A stretch of DNA of 64,000 nucleotides from Breoghania sp. (GCF_030066895.1 NZ_JASJAV010000001.1:459230-523229), one strand, 5' to 3'. Shown: positions 18,319-29,169, counted from the first letter of the stretch. Numbers and translations are program-made. Notes: generated from the letters alone by a model not told the origin.

Positions 18319-19868
18319 ATGCGCCGCAGCGAAGGGGGGAGCACTCTCACCATGACGATCAACACCAAACGCAGGCAGACCCCAAGGTTCGCCCGACTTG
18401 TCTTCCTTGCGTTCGGCGGCCTGATTGCCCTAACGGCCACGTCCCTTCTGCTGCTCGGCTATCTGGCCTCCCAGATCGCCGCCAAGGAAGCCTCGGCCGG
18501 TGACCGCCGCCTTTTCGACAATACCCTGCGCAGCCGCTTCCTCCTGATAACGCGCGATCAGCACACGCTTGCCCGCTGGGATCGCACCGTCGCCAACGTC
18601 GTGCTGACCTTCGACAAGATCTACGTGCAAGAGGAGATGGTGGACTCTCTTTGGCACGACTTCCGCCACGATCGATCCTGGTTCATCGCGGCCGACGGCA
18701 AGGTCCTGGCCGAAGCCTGGCGCAACGAGGTCGATTTTTCCGGCAAAACACTCCCCGGGGGGGGGCACGACGTCCGCCTGATCGCCGAACTAGCCGCCCG
18801 CCGGCACACGGAAAACCGCATCTCCATCCCCGGTGGATACGGCCAGCGCAAGGTCGCCACCACGCAGGCCGGGCGTCCGCCACAGGCTTCGCCACGGTCG
18901 ACGGGCGGCCCGCCATGATCAGCGCCATGGCGATCGTACCGGATGACGGCACCGTCGCCCTGCCCGACGACCCGCCGACGATCCTCGTCTCGGCGAAATA
19001 TATCGACGCAACCCTGACCGAGAACCTGAACGCTCAACTGGGTTTCCAGGACATCGCCTTCACTCCAGGCCAGTCGACAGGCCAGACGACCGCGGAAACG
19101 GGATAGCCGCTCCTCTCAATCGACAATGAACCGTTGGGTACCTTCACCTGGCGTGCCCACAAGCCGGGCAGTCAGATCTGGTCGACGGTCATACCGTTGA
19201 TCGCGCTCATCGCCACCACCCTCGCCCTGGCGGCCCTGTTCGTGGCGCGCCGGATCGGCAGGCTTTCCCGTCGTCTTGAGGAGAGCGAAAGGCACAACCG
19301 ACATCTGGCCAGTCACGACCATCTGACGGGACTCGCCAACTGCCATCAGTTTGAAACCGCACTGTACAAGGCGCTCGCGCAACTTCCCGATCTCCTCTTC
19401 GCGATTTTCGCCTTCGACCTCGACCGCGTCAAGGCCGTCAACGACACCTACGGCCACGCGGCGGGAGACATCGTCATCCGCACGGTCGGAGAACGGCTTT
19501 CGCAGATTGTCGGCGGAAACGGTCTGGTGGCTCGCACCGGGGGCGACGAGTTCATCGCGCTCATCTCCGGTCAGGTCGACCGGCTGCGACTTTCCACACT
19601 GTGCGGCGAGGCAATTGCCGCCATGTCCGCCCCGATCTCCGTGAACGAAGAGGCGACCACGGATGTCGGCGCCAGTATCGGAATTGCGATTGCCCGTCAT
19701 GCAGATACGGAAAAGACGGCACTGCTCGCCGCCGCCGACCACGCGCTCTACGCAGCAAAGAGCAACGGCCGCGGTCAAAGCGTCTTTGCCGAGGATCTGA
19801 CCGAAGGCATTGCCCCGCCCGAAGACATGCCGCAGATTTCCCGACACCAGCCGCGGCGTCTGGCCTGA
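18319..19868 (+). pseudogene. CHASE4-GGDEF diguanylate cyclase, frameshift plus TAG
   Basis: A membrane-bound cyclase. Start at 18319 or 18352 (MTINTKRRQTPRF). Helix 1 (LVFLAFGGLIALTATSLLLLGYL), then a periplasmic CHASE4-like domain (ITRDQHTLARWDRTVANVVL). The frame is lost between the run of nine G (18757-18765) and about 18885. It resumes as SATGFATVDGRPAMISAMAI and reaches an in-frame TAG at 19104-19106. After the stop the same frame continues: TM2 (STVIPLIALIATTLALAALF) and a complete GGDEF domain with RTGGDEF and no RxxD inhibitory site. The TAG is probably CAG to TAG (TG*PLLSIDNEPLG). The GGDEF part alone could be translated from the ATG-less region only by reinitiation. Confidence 0.85.
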
Positions 19869-19995
19869 CGGCTGCCCAGAAGTTCGCGTCGTGCGACCGC
19901 ACAGAAAACGGCACCGCAGACAATAGTGTAACGTCGCCTCCATCTTGTAATCAGAGCGTCAGGGGAAGCAAAACCGCCTGTCAAAGGAGGCCGCT

Positions 19996-20970
19996 GTGAG
20001 CCACAACCACACGCATGATCACGACCACGTGCATGACCACTGTTCCGGCCACGCGCATTCGCATGGTCATGGCCATCATCATCACGTCGATCCGAATGCC
20101 GGCGATTTGCGGATTGCTTTCGCCATCGGCATCAACTTCCTGCTAACCGTCGTCCAGATCATCGGCGGCGTCATGGCCAGAAGCCTGGCTCTGATCGCAG
20201 ACGCGCTGCACAATTTCTCCGATTCCATCTCCCTCGTCATCGCCTTCGGCGCGCGCAAGATCGCCCGCCGCCCCTCCGATGCACAGATGACCTTCGGCTA
20301 CGACCGGATCGAGATTGTCGCCGCTCTGATCAACTACACCGGCCTGATCATCGTCGGGCTCTATCTCGTCTACGAAGCTATGCTGCGCTTCATTCAGTCC
20401 GAAGTGGTCGACGGCTGGCTTGTCATCATCATTGCCGCCGTCGCACTCGTGATCGACCTGGGGACTGCCCTCCTCACCTTCACCATGTCGAAGACCAGCG
20501 TGAACATCCGCGCCGCTTTCCTGCACAACGTTGCCGATGCGCTGGGATCCGTCGCCGTCATTTTCGCCGGGACGCTGATTCTGCTCTATGACTGGCGGCT
20601 CATCGACCCGATCGTGACCTTGATGATCGCCGGCTACATCCTGTGGCAGTCATTTGTCGAGATCGGTCCTGTCATCCGCATCCTGATGCTGGGAAGCCCA
20701 CCGCATATCGCCGCTGAATCCGTGCTGGAAACCCTGCGCGCCGTCGACGGCGTTGCCGATATCCATCACGTTCACCTGTGGCAGATGAACGAGCACCAGA
20801 ATGCGGTCGACGCCCATCTCGTCATCGCCGACGGATGCTGGACCAGAGCCGACGAAATCAAGGCGGCGGCGAAGGCCCGGCTGATGCAGGAATTCGACGT
20901 CAGTCATACGACGCTTGAGATGGAATGCACGCATCACGCCTGCAGCCAACCGCGCACGATCGGTCATTGA
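19996..20970 (+). CDS. Cation diffusion facilitator (Zn2+ exporter family)
   Basis: An inner-membrane metal/proton antiporter of the CzcD/ZitB group, 324 residues. The N-terminus is very His-rich (residues 3-34, 16 His), a typical metal-collecting tail. Six helices follow. The transport site is in helices 2 and 5: ADALHNFSD and HNVADALGS (HxxxD motifs), which favour zinc. The cytoplasmic C-terminal domain has HHVHLWQMNEHQNAVDAHL. The start is the GTG at 19996 with AAAGGAGG six bases upstream. Intact. The substrate is inferred from family motifs. Confidence 0.92.
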   Translation: MSHNHTHDHDHVHDHCSGHAHSHGHGHHHHVDPNAGDLRIAFAIGINFLLTVVQIIGGVMARSLALIADALHNFSDSISLVIAFGARKIARRPSDAQMTFGYDRIEIVAALINYTGLIIVGLYLVYEAMLRFIQSEVVDGWLVIIIAAVALVIDLGTALLTFTMSKTSVNIRAAFLHNVADALGSVAVIFAGTLILLYDWRLIDPIVTLMIAGYILWQSFVEIGPVIRILMLGSPPHIAAESVLETLRAVDGVADIHHVHLWQMNEHQNAVDAHLVIADGCWTRADEIKAAAKARLMQEFDVSHTTLEMECTHHACSQPRTIGH

Positions 20971-20995
20971 CGAGAAGACGAAGCGTTCCACGTAC

Positions 20996-21742
20996 TCAAT
21001 CGAGCAGCCAGGCGAAGGCGCGGCGCAATTCCACCGCGCCATCCCGCTCGTACCAGCGCCCGTGGGCCAGGATCACCCGTTCCGGATCAAGCGCGATCAT
21101 CCGCTCCACCGCATGGCGCAGGTCACCCCTGTTTTCCGCGAAGGTCCGCCAGAGGTCGGACGGCATGGAGCCGTGCGGATCGAGCACACCGCCCAGGCGA
21201 TAGAGCAAGCGCTTCGGCCAGCTTCCCACCTTTTCCGGCTCGAAATTTTCGATGAGATCGGTGAGGACCAGCGTCCGGCTGGGGTGATGAAAGAAATCGA
21301 CCTCGCTCATGAAGGCGCCGGGGACAAGAATGGTTTCGATATCCGCGTCCCACGGATACCCTTCATCGGTATCGATCTCGAAGGCCGGGAAGTCGATACG
21401 CATATCGGCCTGCTCGCGGATGCGAGGGGCAAGCCAGACGTCTTCGGACGGAAAGGCCGCCCTCCATTCCGGCAACCACCAATAGTGGATCCGGTTGGGG
21501 CCGATCAGGTGACGGATCGGACCTTCCGCCTCCATCTGGCTCCTGAGCTTCGGTGTGAGCGGTGTCTGCGAATGGACGAACAGGTCGCCGTTGGAAAGCC
21601 GGACGACGGTCATCCAGGTGGCGAACGTCAGTTTCGGCCAAGGCAATCTGAAGTGAATCGTCGGACCGTCGACAATCCAGACATTGTCGGCAACTTGCTT
21701 CAGGCAATTAAGGGGTGGATAGGTGGACGTTGATCTAAACAT
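20996..21742 (-). CDS. DUF4336 domain protein
   Basis: 248 residues, matching the DUF4336 family, which has a metallo-beta-lactamase-like layout: N-terminal YPPLNCLKQVADNVWIVDGP, HLIGPNRIHYWWLPEW, FHHPSRTLVLTDLIENF and the end ERVILAHGRWYERDGAVELR. The His/Asp residues that would bind metal are partly kept (IGPNRIHY, LAHG), but the HxHxDH motif of true metallo-hydrolases is absent. No signal peptide; probably cytoplasmic. Function is not known to me. It converges with the CDF gene and is intact. Confidence 0.75.
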   Translation of the reverse strand: MFRSTSTYPPLNCLKQVADNVWIVDGPTIHFRLPWPKLTFATWMTVVRLSNGDLFVHSQTPLTPKLRSQMEAEGPIRHLIGPNRIHYWWLPEWRAAFPSEDVWLAPRIREQADMRIDFPAFEIDTDEGYPWDADIETILVPGAFMSEVDFFHHPSRTLVLTDLIENFEPEKVGSWPKRLLYRLGGVLDPHGSMPSDLWRTFAENRGDLRHAVERMIALDPERVILAHGRWYERDGAVELRRAFAWLLD

Positions 21743-21910
21743 GGCGCCTTGTGCTAAATTTCCGGGATTTGGCGCAATGGCGGCAACCAGGATGCATGAC
21801 TATACATTGCGGCAATCCACGGTAGAACCGAGTTCGGTTTTGCACCAACCTCCAAATTGTTTCGTCACCATGAAAACGCGCGGCTCAGCCGACGCGTCAA
21901 ACGTGCTTTC

Positions 21911-22272
21911 ATGATAGCAGCTCTGACCATCCTTCTCCTGTGCCAGCTCATGGGCGAGATCATCGTCCGTCTCTTGAGCCTGCCCCTTCCCGGCCCGATC
22001 GCCGGCCTTGTCCTTCTCGCAGTTGGCCTGAGCATTCGTGGCAACGTCCCGGAAAATGCCGAGGCGCAGCCACCGGCATCCTGTGTAACCTTGCCCTGAT
22101 GTTCGTGCCCGCCTCCGTGGGCATCATCACCCAGGTGCATGTGCTGGAAGCGCACAGCCTCGCCCTTGCGGCCTCCGTCGTCGTTTCCACAATCCTCGCC
22201 ATGACGGTCACCGCGATCGTTTTCCGCTGGGCGACCTTGCGCGCCACTCCCGGCCACAAGAACGAGCGCTAG
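21911..22272 (+). pseudogene. lrgA: LrgA/CidA-family holin-like protein, frameshift
   Basis: A small four-helix membrane protein that pairs with LrgB. From ATG 21911 it reads MIAALTILLLCQLMGEIIV and PLPGPIAGLVLLAVGLSIRG, the family signature. After VPENAEA one G is missing (GCGCAGCC, expected GCGGCAGCC) and the frame terminates early. The rest continues in the next frame: GILCNLALMFVPASVGIITQ and a final helix, ending at 22272. A 13-bp gap separates it from lrgB. Confidence 0.82.
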
Positions 22273-22285
22273 AGGAAGACCCGTC

Positions 22286-22797
22286 ATGGTGAATGTCGAA
22301 AAACTTTGGGTCTATCTCGCCGAACAGCCGCTGATGTGGCTGGCGGTCACCCTTACCGCCTACACGATTGCGGACTGGATCGCCCTGCGCGCCAAGCGTC
22401 ACCCGCTCGTCAATCCGGTCGTGATCTCGACCGCGATCATCGTCCTCGTGCTCAGTCTGTCGGGCACGGACTACAAGACCTACTTCAGCGGGGCGCAGTT
22501 CGTTCATTTCATGCTCGGACCGGCCACGGTCGCGCTTGCCATTCCGCTGGTGGACAACCTTCCGCAAATCCGGCGCGCGGTCATTCCCATTATGCTCGCG
22601 CTGACGGCAGGATCCGCAACCGCCATCGTTTCGGCCGTCGGCACCGCCTGGCTCTTTGGCGCACCGCGCAACCTGCTGATGTCGCTCGCGCCCAAATCCG
22701 TCACAACGCGCTTGCGGGCACTTTCGCAGGTCTTGCAATGGGGCTGAACGGTCTGATGACCGCGCTTCTGGTGCCGTTTCTCAACGACTTCTTCTGA
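22286..22797 (+). pseudogene. lrgB: LrgB-family protein with internal deletion
   Basis: The N-terminal two thirds are intact: YTIADWIALRAKRHPLVNPV, VHFMLGPATVALAIPLVDN, NLLMSLAPKSVTT. Directly after SVTT the sequence jumps, out of frame, to the last segment of the family (GTFAGLAMGLNGLMTALLVP, ending NDFF at 22797). The region that normally lies between, roughly 70 residues with the conserved HGIGTARA motif, is missing. The gene therefore carries a deletion of about 200 bp. The product would lack at least two membrane helices. With lrgA also broken, the murein-hydrolase/pyruvate-linked LrgAB system is lost. Confidence 0.8.
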
Positions 22798-22899
22798 ACG
22801 GAGGAAGGCGGACGTCCCGCGGGAGGCAAGACCACCGCTGGCCTTTGAGCGCACAATGCGCTAAAGCCCGCCTTTCCCCCACACGTACCGGGCACCCCG

Positions 22900-23259
22900 A
22901 TGGACCGCATCATTCTGGAAGATTTGAACTTCTTCGCCTATCACGGCGTTTATGACGAAGAAACGCGCCTCGGCCAGCGCTTTCACGTCGATCTGACCAT
23001 CTGGGCAGACCTGTCGAAAGCAGCCGAAAGCGACAATTACGACGACGCCATCTGCTACGCGCACATCACCCGCACTGTCGAAGAAGTCGTGATGGGACGT
23101 CGGTTCAAGCTGATCGAACGCCTCGCCCAGACAATCGCGGACGCCGTTCTGGCCGATAAGCGCATCAAACGGGTTGCCGTGCGCGTGCACAAACCCGGTG
23201 CCCCGCTTCCCATCGCCACCGGTAGCGTGTCGGTCTCCATCGAGCGCGAGCAGTCCTGA
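22900..23259 (+). CDS. folB: Dihydroneopterin aldolase
   Basis: A folate biosynthesis enzyme that cleaves 7,8-dihydroneopterin to 6-hydroxymethyl-dihydropterin and glycolaldehyde. It is 119 residues. Signature residues: LEDLNFFAYHGVYDEETRLGQ (with the conserved YHGV) and RFKLIERLAQTIADAVL (catalytic-site Glu). The C-terminal VRVHKPGAPLP carries the conserved Lys. Intact. The usual neighbours folP and folK are not beside it. No clear ribosome site. Confidence 0.93.
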   Translation: MDRIILEDLNFFAYHGVYDEETRLGQRFHVDLTIWADLSKAAESDNYDDAICYAHITRTVEEVVMGRRFKLIERLAQTIADAVLADKRIKRVAVRVHKPGAPLPIATGSVSVSIEREQS

Positions 23260-23266
23260 AGGGCCG

Positions 23267-23290
23267 GAGGCGGGAAATCCCGCCTCTCTT
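23267..23290 (+). terminator. Probable terminator of folB
   Basis: GAGGCGGG (23267-23274) pairs with CCCGCCTC (23279-23286) with a four-base AAAT loop, followed by a weak TCTT. It sits seven bases after the folB stop, between folB and a convergent minus-strand gene, and could work in both directions. Confidence 0.55.
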
Positions 23291-23299
23291 GCGCCATGC

Positions 23300-24582
23300 T
23301 CACTTACGTTTAAGCGGCAATTCCACCCGAACGGTCAATCCGCCGCCAGGCGTATCGAGCAGCGTGAACGCGCCGCCGTATCCCCAGACGATCGACCGGC
23401 AGATTGCCAGTCCGAGCCCGAAGCCCATGGCCCAGTCCTTGTTGCGCGCGACATCACCGCTCACAAAAGGCTCCAGCATCGCGGTCTTGTTCTCATCGGC
23501 TATGCCGGGCCAGTAATCGACCACATCGACGCGGGCCATACCGTCCTCCACCACCAGACGGATCATGCCGTCTCCACTGTGCTTGAAGGCTTTGTCGGCC
23601 AGATTCGAGAACACGCGGAGCAATTCCGACGGCCTCCCTTCGACCGGCACCCGGCCCGAAACACCCTCCAAAGGCAGATCCTGACCGAGATCGGCGAACT
23701 GATCGCTGACGGTCGACAGCAGGCTCGCCAGATCGACCGATACCGTCGCCTCGCCGCTGCGCCCCTCGCGCAGATAGGTGAGCGTGCTCTGCAACAGCAC
23801 ATTTATGTGGTCGAGATTGTCGACGAAGGCCTGCCGGAGGGCATCGTCCTCTACATAATCGGCGCGAAGCCGCACCGATCGCGGCCAGCATGCGCACCTG
23901 ATTTTTCAAAAGATGATCAATCCGGTGCTGCATCCGATTGAGAGCAGAGGCCACGCGGCGGACTTCCGCTGGACCTTCACGCGGCAGAGCTTCCGGCTCC
24001 ACCGTATCGCTGCCGAACCGCTCCACCGCAGCGGCCAGCCGCTGCAGCGGACGGATCAACTCGTGAGCAGCCCAACCGATGAGAACGATGAGAGTGACCG
24101 CAGGAAACAACCCTGTCACGATCACAGGGCCGCCCCAGCTTGGCACCGGCGGCAGGAGAACCCCGTTGCCAGCAGGATCTTGCCGTCATCCAGCCGGAAG
24201 GCCATCCGGGTCGTATCGTCAACCCGCTCCTGGGTGGAGAGGCCGATATCGAACTGAGGGCCCAATTCCTCGATAAGGGGGATCGGAACATCTTGCCCCG
24301 ACCAGTAGAATCCCGAAACCTCCTGATCGGTCAGAACCAGATTGAGGTCGGGATCACCTTCGTTGAGGGCTTGCAGGCTGTTCATGCGGTTCTCGCCCGA
24401 CAATCGGTCGAGAACCACACAGCCGCGGCAACCCGATGCATCTGACCGGGCACGTCTTCGCTCTTGCCGCTGCCAAAGGCGAAATAGAGGAAGATAACCC
24501 CGTGGATCACGATCAAAGACGCAACGAGCGCAACGGCCATCCGCCCGGCGACACCGCGCGGCAGAGGCAAGCGCAAACTCAT
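23300..24582 (-). pseudogene. EnvZ-like sensor histidine kinase, frameshifts and lost H-box
   Basis: Its start ATG overlaps the regulator stop by four bases (ATGA, 24579-24582). Parts, in several frames: TM1 (RMAVALVASLIVIHGVIFLYF), periplasmic loop (DPDLNLVLTDQEVSGFYW), TM2 (VIVTGLFPAVTLIVLIGWAA), HAMP (LIRPLQRLAAAVERFGSD), the pre-H-box helix NQVRMLAAI, then directly VRLRADYVEDDALRQAF, N-box (RVFSNLADKAFKHSG) and G2 (FGLGLAICRSIV). Between LAAI and VRLR the segment holding the phospho-acceptor His (usually SHDLRTPLT) is absent. About 27 bp plus a frame change are missing near 23876. G1 reads DYWPGI instead of DxGPGI. At least four lesions. Confidence 0.85.
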
Positions 24583-25291
24583 TCCGCGGCAGCCTCCACG
24601 GACTCACCGACGAACTCGTAGCCACCCGATCGAACGGTACGGATCAACCGGGGCTGGCCCGTATCGCTTTCCATCTTGCGCCTCAACCGGCTGATCAGGA
24701 TGTCCACGCTGCGTTCATTGGGACCGGCAACGCGTCCCTGGGTCAAATCGATGAGCTGTTCGCGGCTGAGCGCCCACCCCGCACGCTCCACCAGTACCTG
24801 CAGCAGATCGAACTCCGCCGGCGTCAGCATGACCAGCGCGCCGTCCACATTGGTCAGGATACGCTGGCGGGTATCCATCGTCCATCCGGAGAAGATCAGC
24901 CGCTTGCCGCGCACCACCACTTCGTTGGCCGACAGCATCGCTCGACGCAGAAGCGCCCGCGCCCGAGCGACAAGCTCGCACGCATTGAACGGCTTGGGCA
25001 GATAGTCATCCGCTCCGATCTCAAGCCCGACCACCCGATCGACGTCGTCGCCACGGGCCGAAACAATGAGAATTGGAATGGCCGACGACGGCACAGGCTC
25101 AGCCCGTCCTCGCCCGGCAGCATCACATCCAAAACGATCAGATCGATGCGTGACGAATTCAGGTAGGCATCCATTTCCCGCCCATCAGCAACCTGTGTAA
25201 CGCACCATCCCTCAGCGCTCAGGGTGCGAGAGACGAGAGCTCTAATTTCACGGTCGTCTTCGACGACAAGAACATTGGCAGATGAGAACAT
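24579..25291 (-). pseudogene. OmpR-family response regulator, one frameshift
   Basis: The receiver domain begins at 25291 (NVLVVEDDREIRALVSRTLS; phospho-acceptor Asp in LIVLDVMLPGEDGLSLC). The frame breaks near 25090 within the receiver. The other frame contains AIPILIVSARGDDVDRVVGL, the conserved Lys (YLPKPFNACELVARA) and a full winged-helix DNA-binding domain (LTPAEFDLLQVLVERAGWAL, NERSVDILISRLRRKME). Only a few bases are missing between the halves. It is coupled to the broken EnvZ-like kinase, so the whole two-component pair is lost. Confidence 0.87.
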
Positions 25292-25561
25292 GATGGCGAG
25301 ATTATGCAGAAAACTCGCGCCCCGTCAGGCATTTATTTATTTCCAAGAGTTTCCGCAAAGACGGTCGTGCGCTGCGCTTCGTCGTCTTCCTTGAATGCCG
25401 TCACGTCGCTTTTTCGTAACCTGCATCATGGTGTTACAGCCGAAGATCGCTTATCAGCAAAAAATCAACGACCGCCATGCGCGACGAGGCGGGGAGCTAA
25501 AGGGAAGTAAAGCCAAACATTTCCGCCCCTCACCCAACGCGACCATGACAGGAGACATTCA

Positions 25562-25870
25562 ATGCGCAGCCCCTTCGTCGGCACGCTTCTTTTCCTCACT
25601 GCCGCCGCCCTCGGCACAAAGGCCGGAACCGCCTACGCGCGCGCCGACACACACACTCTAACCTGTGCACAAGTGCAGGCTCTCGTGCGCGATAGAGGCG
25701 CAATCACGGTCACGACGGGGGCCCACACCTACGAGCGGGTCGTCGCCGACAAGGGCTATTGTCTGCGTATGGAGATCACCCAGCCCGCCTACGTGCCCTC
25801 AAACGATTCTCGCCAGTGCTTCGCCGGGTTTCGCTGTGTGCCGATCACCATCCTGAAAATGTACGACTGA
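25562..25870 (+). CDS. Secreted small Cys-containing hypothetical protein
   Basis: 102 residues with a clear signal peptide (MRSPFVGTLLFLTAAALGTK; cleavage near AYARA-DTH). The mature part is about 75 residues with four Cys (LTCAQVQALV, GYCLRMEI, QCFAGFRCVP), so two disulfides are likely in the periplasm. I recall small secreted proteins with the pattern LTCAQAQxLV and CFVGYRC in related bacteria, but no function. The ribosome site is AGGAG, seven bases before ATG. Intact and alone between the broken regulator and pccB. Confidence 0.7.
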   Translation: MRSPFVGTLLFLTAAALGTKAGTAYARADTHTLTCAQVQALVRDRGAITVTTGAHTYERVVADKGYCLRMEITQPAYVPSNDSRQCFAGFRCVPITILKMYD

Positions 25871-25928
25871 CGCACAGAATGCGGAGAGGAGGACGAGGCC
25901 GCGCTCCCTCTCTCCTCCCGCCGACATT

Positions 25929-27461
25929 TTACAGAGGAATGTTGTCGTGCTTCTTCCACGGTAACTCGTCTTTCTTGGTGCGCAACATTGCCAGCGCCCG
26001 GGAAACCCGCCGCCGCGTGGAATGCGGCATGATCACCTCGTCGATATAACCGCGCTCGGCAGCCACGAACGGGTTGGCGAAGCGATCCTCGTATTCCTTG
26101 GTCCGCTCAGCGATCTTTTCCTTGTCGTTGAGTTCCGCGCGATAAAGGATCTCCACCGCGCCCTTGGCCCCCATCACGGCGATTTCGGCCGTCGGCCAGG
26201 CATAGTTGATATCGCCGCGGATGTGCTTGGAACTCATCACGTCATAGGCGCCGCCATATGCCTTGCGGGTGATGACGGTCACTTTCGGGATGATCGCTTC
26301 CGCATAGGCGAACAGCAGCTTCGCCCCGTGCTTGATCAACCCACCATATTCCTGCACCGTTCCCGGCAAAAAGCCCGGCACGTCGACAAAGGTGACGATC
26401 GGAATATTGAAGCAATCGCAGAAGCGCACAAAACGCGCCGCCTTGCGGCTGGCATCGGAATCGAGCACGCCCGCCAGCACCATCGGCTGATTGGCCACGA
26501 TCCCCACCGTACGTCCTTCGATGCGCCCGAAGCCTGTCACGATGTTGGCGGCGAACTTCTCCTGCAACTCGAAGAAATCGCGCTCGTCCAGAACCTTGCA
26601 GATCAGTTCCTTCATGTCGTAGGGTTTGTGCGGATTGGCCGGGACCAGCGTGTCCAGGCTCTTCTCAAAGCGCGACGGATCGTCGACAACGGAAATCTCC
26701 GGACCGTCCGCCAGATTGTTCATCGGCAGATAGTCGATCAGACGCCGCATCTGCTGTAGCGCGTCGACGTCGTTGTCATAGGCGCCGTCGGCGATAGACG
26801 ACTTGGTGGTGTGGATCGAAGCCCCGCCCAGTTGCTCCGCTGTGACCGTCTCGTTCGTCACGGCCTTCACCACATCCGGGCCGGTGACGAACATGTGGGA
26901 GGTATCGCGCACCATGAAAATGAAATCGGTCATGGCGGGCGAATAGACGTCACCGCCCGCACACGGTCCCATGATGAGCGAAATCTGCGGGATGACGCCG
27001 GACGAGGTCACGTTGCGCTGGAAGACCTCGCCGTAACCCCCGAGCGCAGCCACACCTTCCTGAATACGCGCGCCGCCCGCATCGAACAGACCGATGATCG
27101 GGGCGCGATTGCGCAAGGCCATGTCCTGGATCTTGGTGATCTTTTGGGCATGGGTTTCCGAAAGGGAACCGCCGAAGACGGTAAAGTCTTTGGAGAAGAC
27201 ATAGACCGTTCGACCGCTGATCGTGCCCCAGCCGGTGACGACACCGTCGCCCGGTATGTGGCTCTCCTCCATGCCGAAATCGGTGCAGCGATGCTGCTTG
27301 AACATGTCGTATTCTTCGAAGGATCCCTCATCGAGCAGAATGTCAATGCGCTCGCGCGCGGTCAGTTTTCCGCGCTTGTGCTGCGCCTCGATACGCCGCT
27401 CTCCGCCGCCCAACCGCGCCACATCCCGCCGCCGCTCGAGCTCCGCCAGGATCTCATTCAT
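25929..27461 (-). CDS. pccB: Propionyl-CoA carboxylase beta (carboxyltransferase) subunit
   Basis: Transfers CO2 from PccA biotin to propionyl-CoA. It is 510 residues from the ATG at 27461, the usual length. That start is preferred over the GTG at 27470 because GGAGGAG is nine bases upstream of the ATG and overlaps the GTG. Motifs: [17 protein letters not shown], the first oxyanion loop [52 protein letters not shown], and the second oxyanion loop [16 protein letters not shown]. These are PccB-type, distinct from the mccB at 2352. Intact. It is divergent from the Anbu cluster; pccA lies 8 kb downstream on the same strand. Confidence 0.95.
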   Translation of the reverse strand: MNEILAELERRRDVARLGGGERRIEAQHKRGKLTARERIDILLDEGSFEEYDMFKQHRCTDFGMEESHIPGDGVVTGWGTISGRTVYVFSKDFTVFGGSLSETHAQKITKIQDMALRNRAPIIGLFDAGGARIQEGVAALGGYGEVFQRNVTSSGVIPQISLIMGPCAGGDVYSPAMTDFIFMVRDTSHMFVTGPDVVKAVTNETVTAEQLGGASIHTTKSSIADGAYDNDVDALQQMRRLIDYLPMNNLADGPEISVVDDPSRFEKSLDTLVPANPHKPYDMKELICKVLDERDFFELQEKFAANIVTGFGRIEGRTVGIVANQPMVLAGVLDSDASRKAARFVRFCDCFNIPIVTFVDVPGFLPGTVQEYGGLIKHGAKLLFAYAEAIIPKVTVITRKAYGGAYDVMSSKHIRGDINYAWPTAEIAVMGAKGAVEILYRAELNDKEKIAERTKEYEDRFANPFVAAERGYIDEVIMPHSTRRRVSRALAMLRTKKDELPWKKHDNIPL

Positions 27462-27745
27462 CGTCGACACTCCTCCACTACCTTCCTCTGAAGCAGGCTA
27501 TTAGCACGCGCGGCGATTCCGGCAAAGCACGCCGTTTGCCGGAATCGGCAACATGCCGCACCCTGAGAACTCCACAATTCATCTTATTTGCCTAATTTTC
27601 GAGCACTTACAGTGCTACATTTGTCCCTGGCGAGAGTGATAGAATTTGCAATGATTTTAGGCAACTAACGCAGTGGAACGAACCAAACGGCCAGTATTGC
27701 ATTCTTAACGCAAGGACACCTTGGAGACGGAGACATCATACTCTC
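27462..27745. promoter_or_regulatory. Divergent promoter region, pccB / Anbu cluster
   Basis: 284 bp, AT-rich around 27580-27660, between two divergent transcription units. It must hold both promoters; no specific operator could be recognised. Confidence 0.45.
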
Positions 27746-29169
27746 ATGGCCAACACGAGCTTTTTCAACGAGATGCTGACAAATGACGGAACTCCGCGCG
27801 CCGCCTACCGGCAACTCGAAAACTGGCTGGAACAGATTCCCAACAAAGACTCAAGCGCCTTTCCAGCGAAGCGGAGACGATATTCCGCCGCCACGGCATC
27901 ACCTTCGCCGTCTATGGCGCCGACGAGGAAACCGAACGCCTCATTCCCTTCGACATCGTTCCCCGCATTCTTGATTCGCGCGAATGGTGCAGGCTTTCCG
28001 CCGGCATCGACCAGCGCGTGTGCGCGCTCAACGCGCTCATCCACGATCTCTATCATCGCCAGGAAATCATCCGCGCCCGGCGCCTGCCCTCCGAACTGGT
28101 GGTTCAGAACGAGGCGTTCCTGCCCGAGATGGTCGGCCATACGCCCGCCCGGCAGGTCTATGCCCACATCATCGGCACGGATCTCGTCCGCGTCTCCGAA
28201 AACGAATTCTACGTGCTGGAAGACAATACCCGCACCCCGTCAGGCGTCTCCTACATGGTGGAGAACCGGGAAACGATGATGCACATGTTTCCCGAGCTGT
28301 TCCAAAGCCACCGCGTAGCACCGATCGAGCATTATCCGGAACTGTTGCGCGAAACGCTGGAAAGCGTCGCACCGCCCGCCTGCGACGGCTCGCCGACCAT
28401 CGCGGTCCTCACCCCCGGCATATACAACTCCGCCTACTATGAGCACGCCTTCCTGGCCGACACGATGGGCGTGGAACTGGTGGAGGGACGCGATCTCTTC
28501 GTCAATGACGGCTATCTCTACATGCGCACCACGCGCCAGTCGGAGCGCGTCAACGTGCTCTACCGCCACATCGACGACGCCTATTTGGATCCCCTCACCT
28601 TCCGCCCCGATTCAACGCTCGGCGTTCCGGGAATTTTCGACGTCTATCGCGCAGGACACGTGACCATCACCAATGCGCCGGGCTCCGGGATCGCCGACGA
28701 CAAGGCGATCTTACTTCTACATGCCGGAGGTGATCGAGTTCTACACCGGCGAAAAGCCGATCCTGAACAACGTCCCGACCTGGAAATGCGAGGATAAGGA
28801 CAGCCTGGCCTACGTGCTCGAGCACCTGGAAGAGCTGGTCGTGAAGGAAGTCCATGGCGTGGGCGGTTACGGCATGCTCGTCGGGCGCCCACCTCATCCA
28901 AGAAAGAGCGCGCCGCCTTTGTGAAGAAGCTGAAGGCACAACCGAGCAACTACATCGCGCAGCCGACATTGGCGCTGTCCGCCTGCCCGGCCTTCGTCGG
29001 CGCAAGCATTGCACCGCGCCATGTGGATCTGCGGCCTTATGTTCTTGTCGGCGACAAGGTGCGCATCACGCCCGGCGGGCTCACCCGCGTCGCTCTCAAG
29101 AAGGGATCGCTCGTCGTCAATTCCAGCCAGGGAGGCGGCACCAAGGATATCTGGGTGCTGGAAGATTGA
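27746..29169 (+). pseudogene. Circularly permuted ATP-grasp protein (Anbu cluster gene 1), three frameshifts
   Basis: Family COG2308, which joins amino acids or peptides in an ATP-dependent manner by inference from the fold. The N-terminus NEMLTNDGTPRAAYRQLENW is in frame 1. Near 27850 the frame shifts to LKRLSSEAETIFRRHGITFA, and it is then open through YHRQEIIRARRLPSELV, YVLEDNTRTPSGVSYMVENR and VYRAGHVTITNAPGSGIADD. An extra T near 28708 breaks AIYFYMPEVIEFYTG; after LVVKEVHGVGGYGMLVGR a third shift (about 28890) leads to the end (IAPRHVDLRPYVLVGDKVRI, stop 29167-29169). Restored length is about 474 residues, normal. First gene of a four-gene cluster, 28 bp before the alpha-E gene. Confidence 0.88.
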
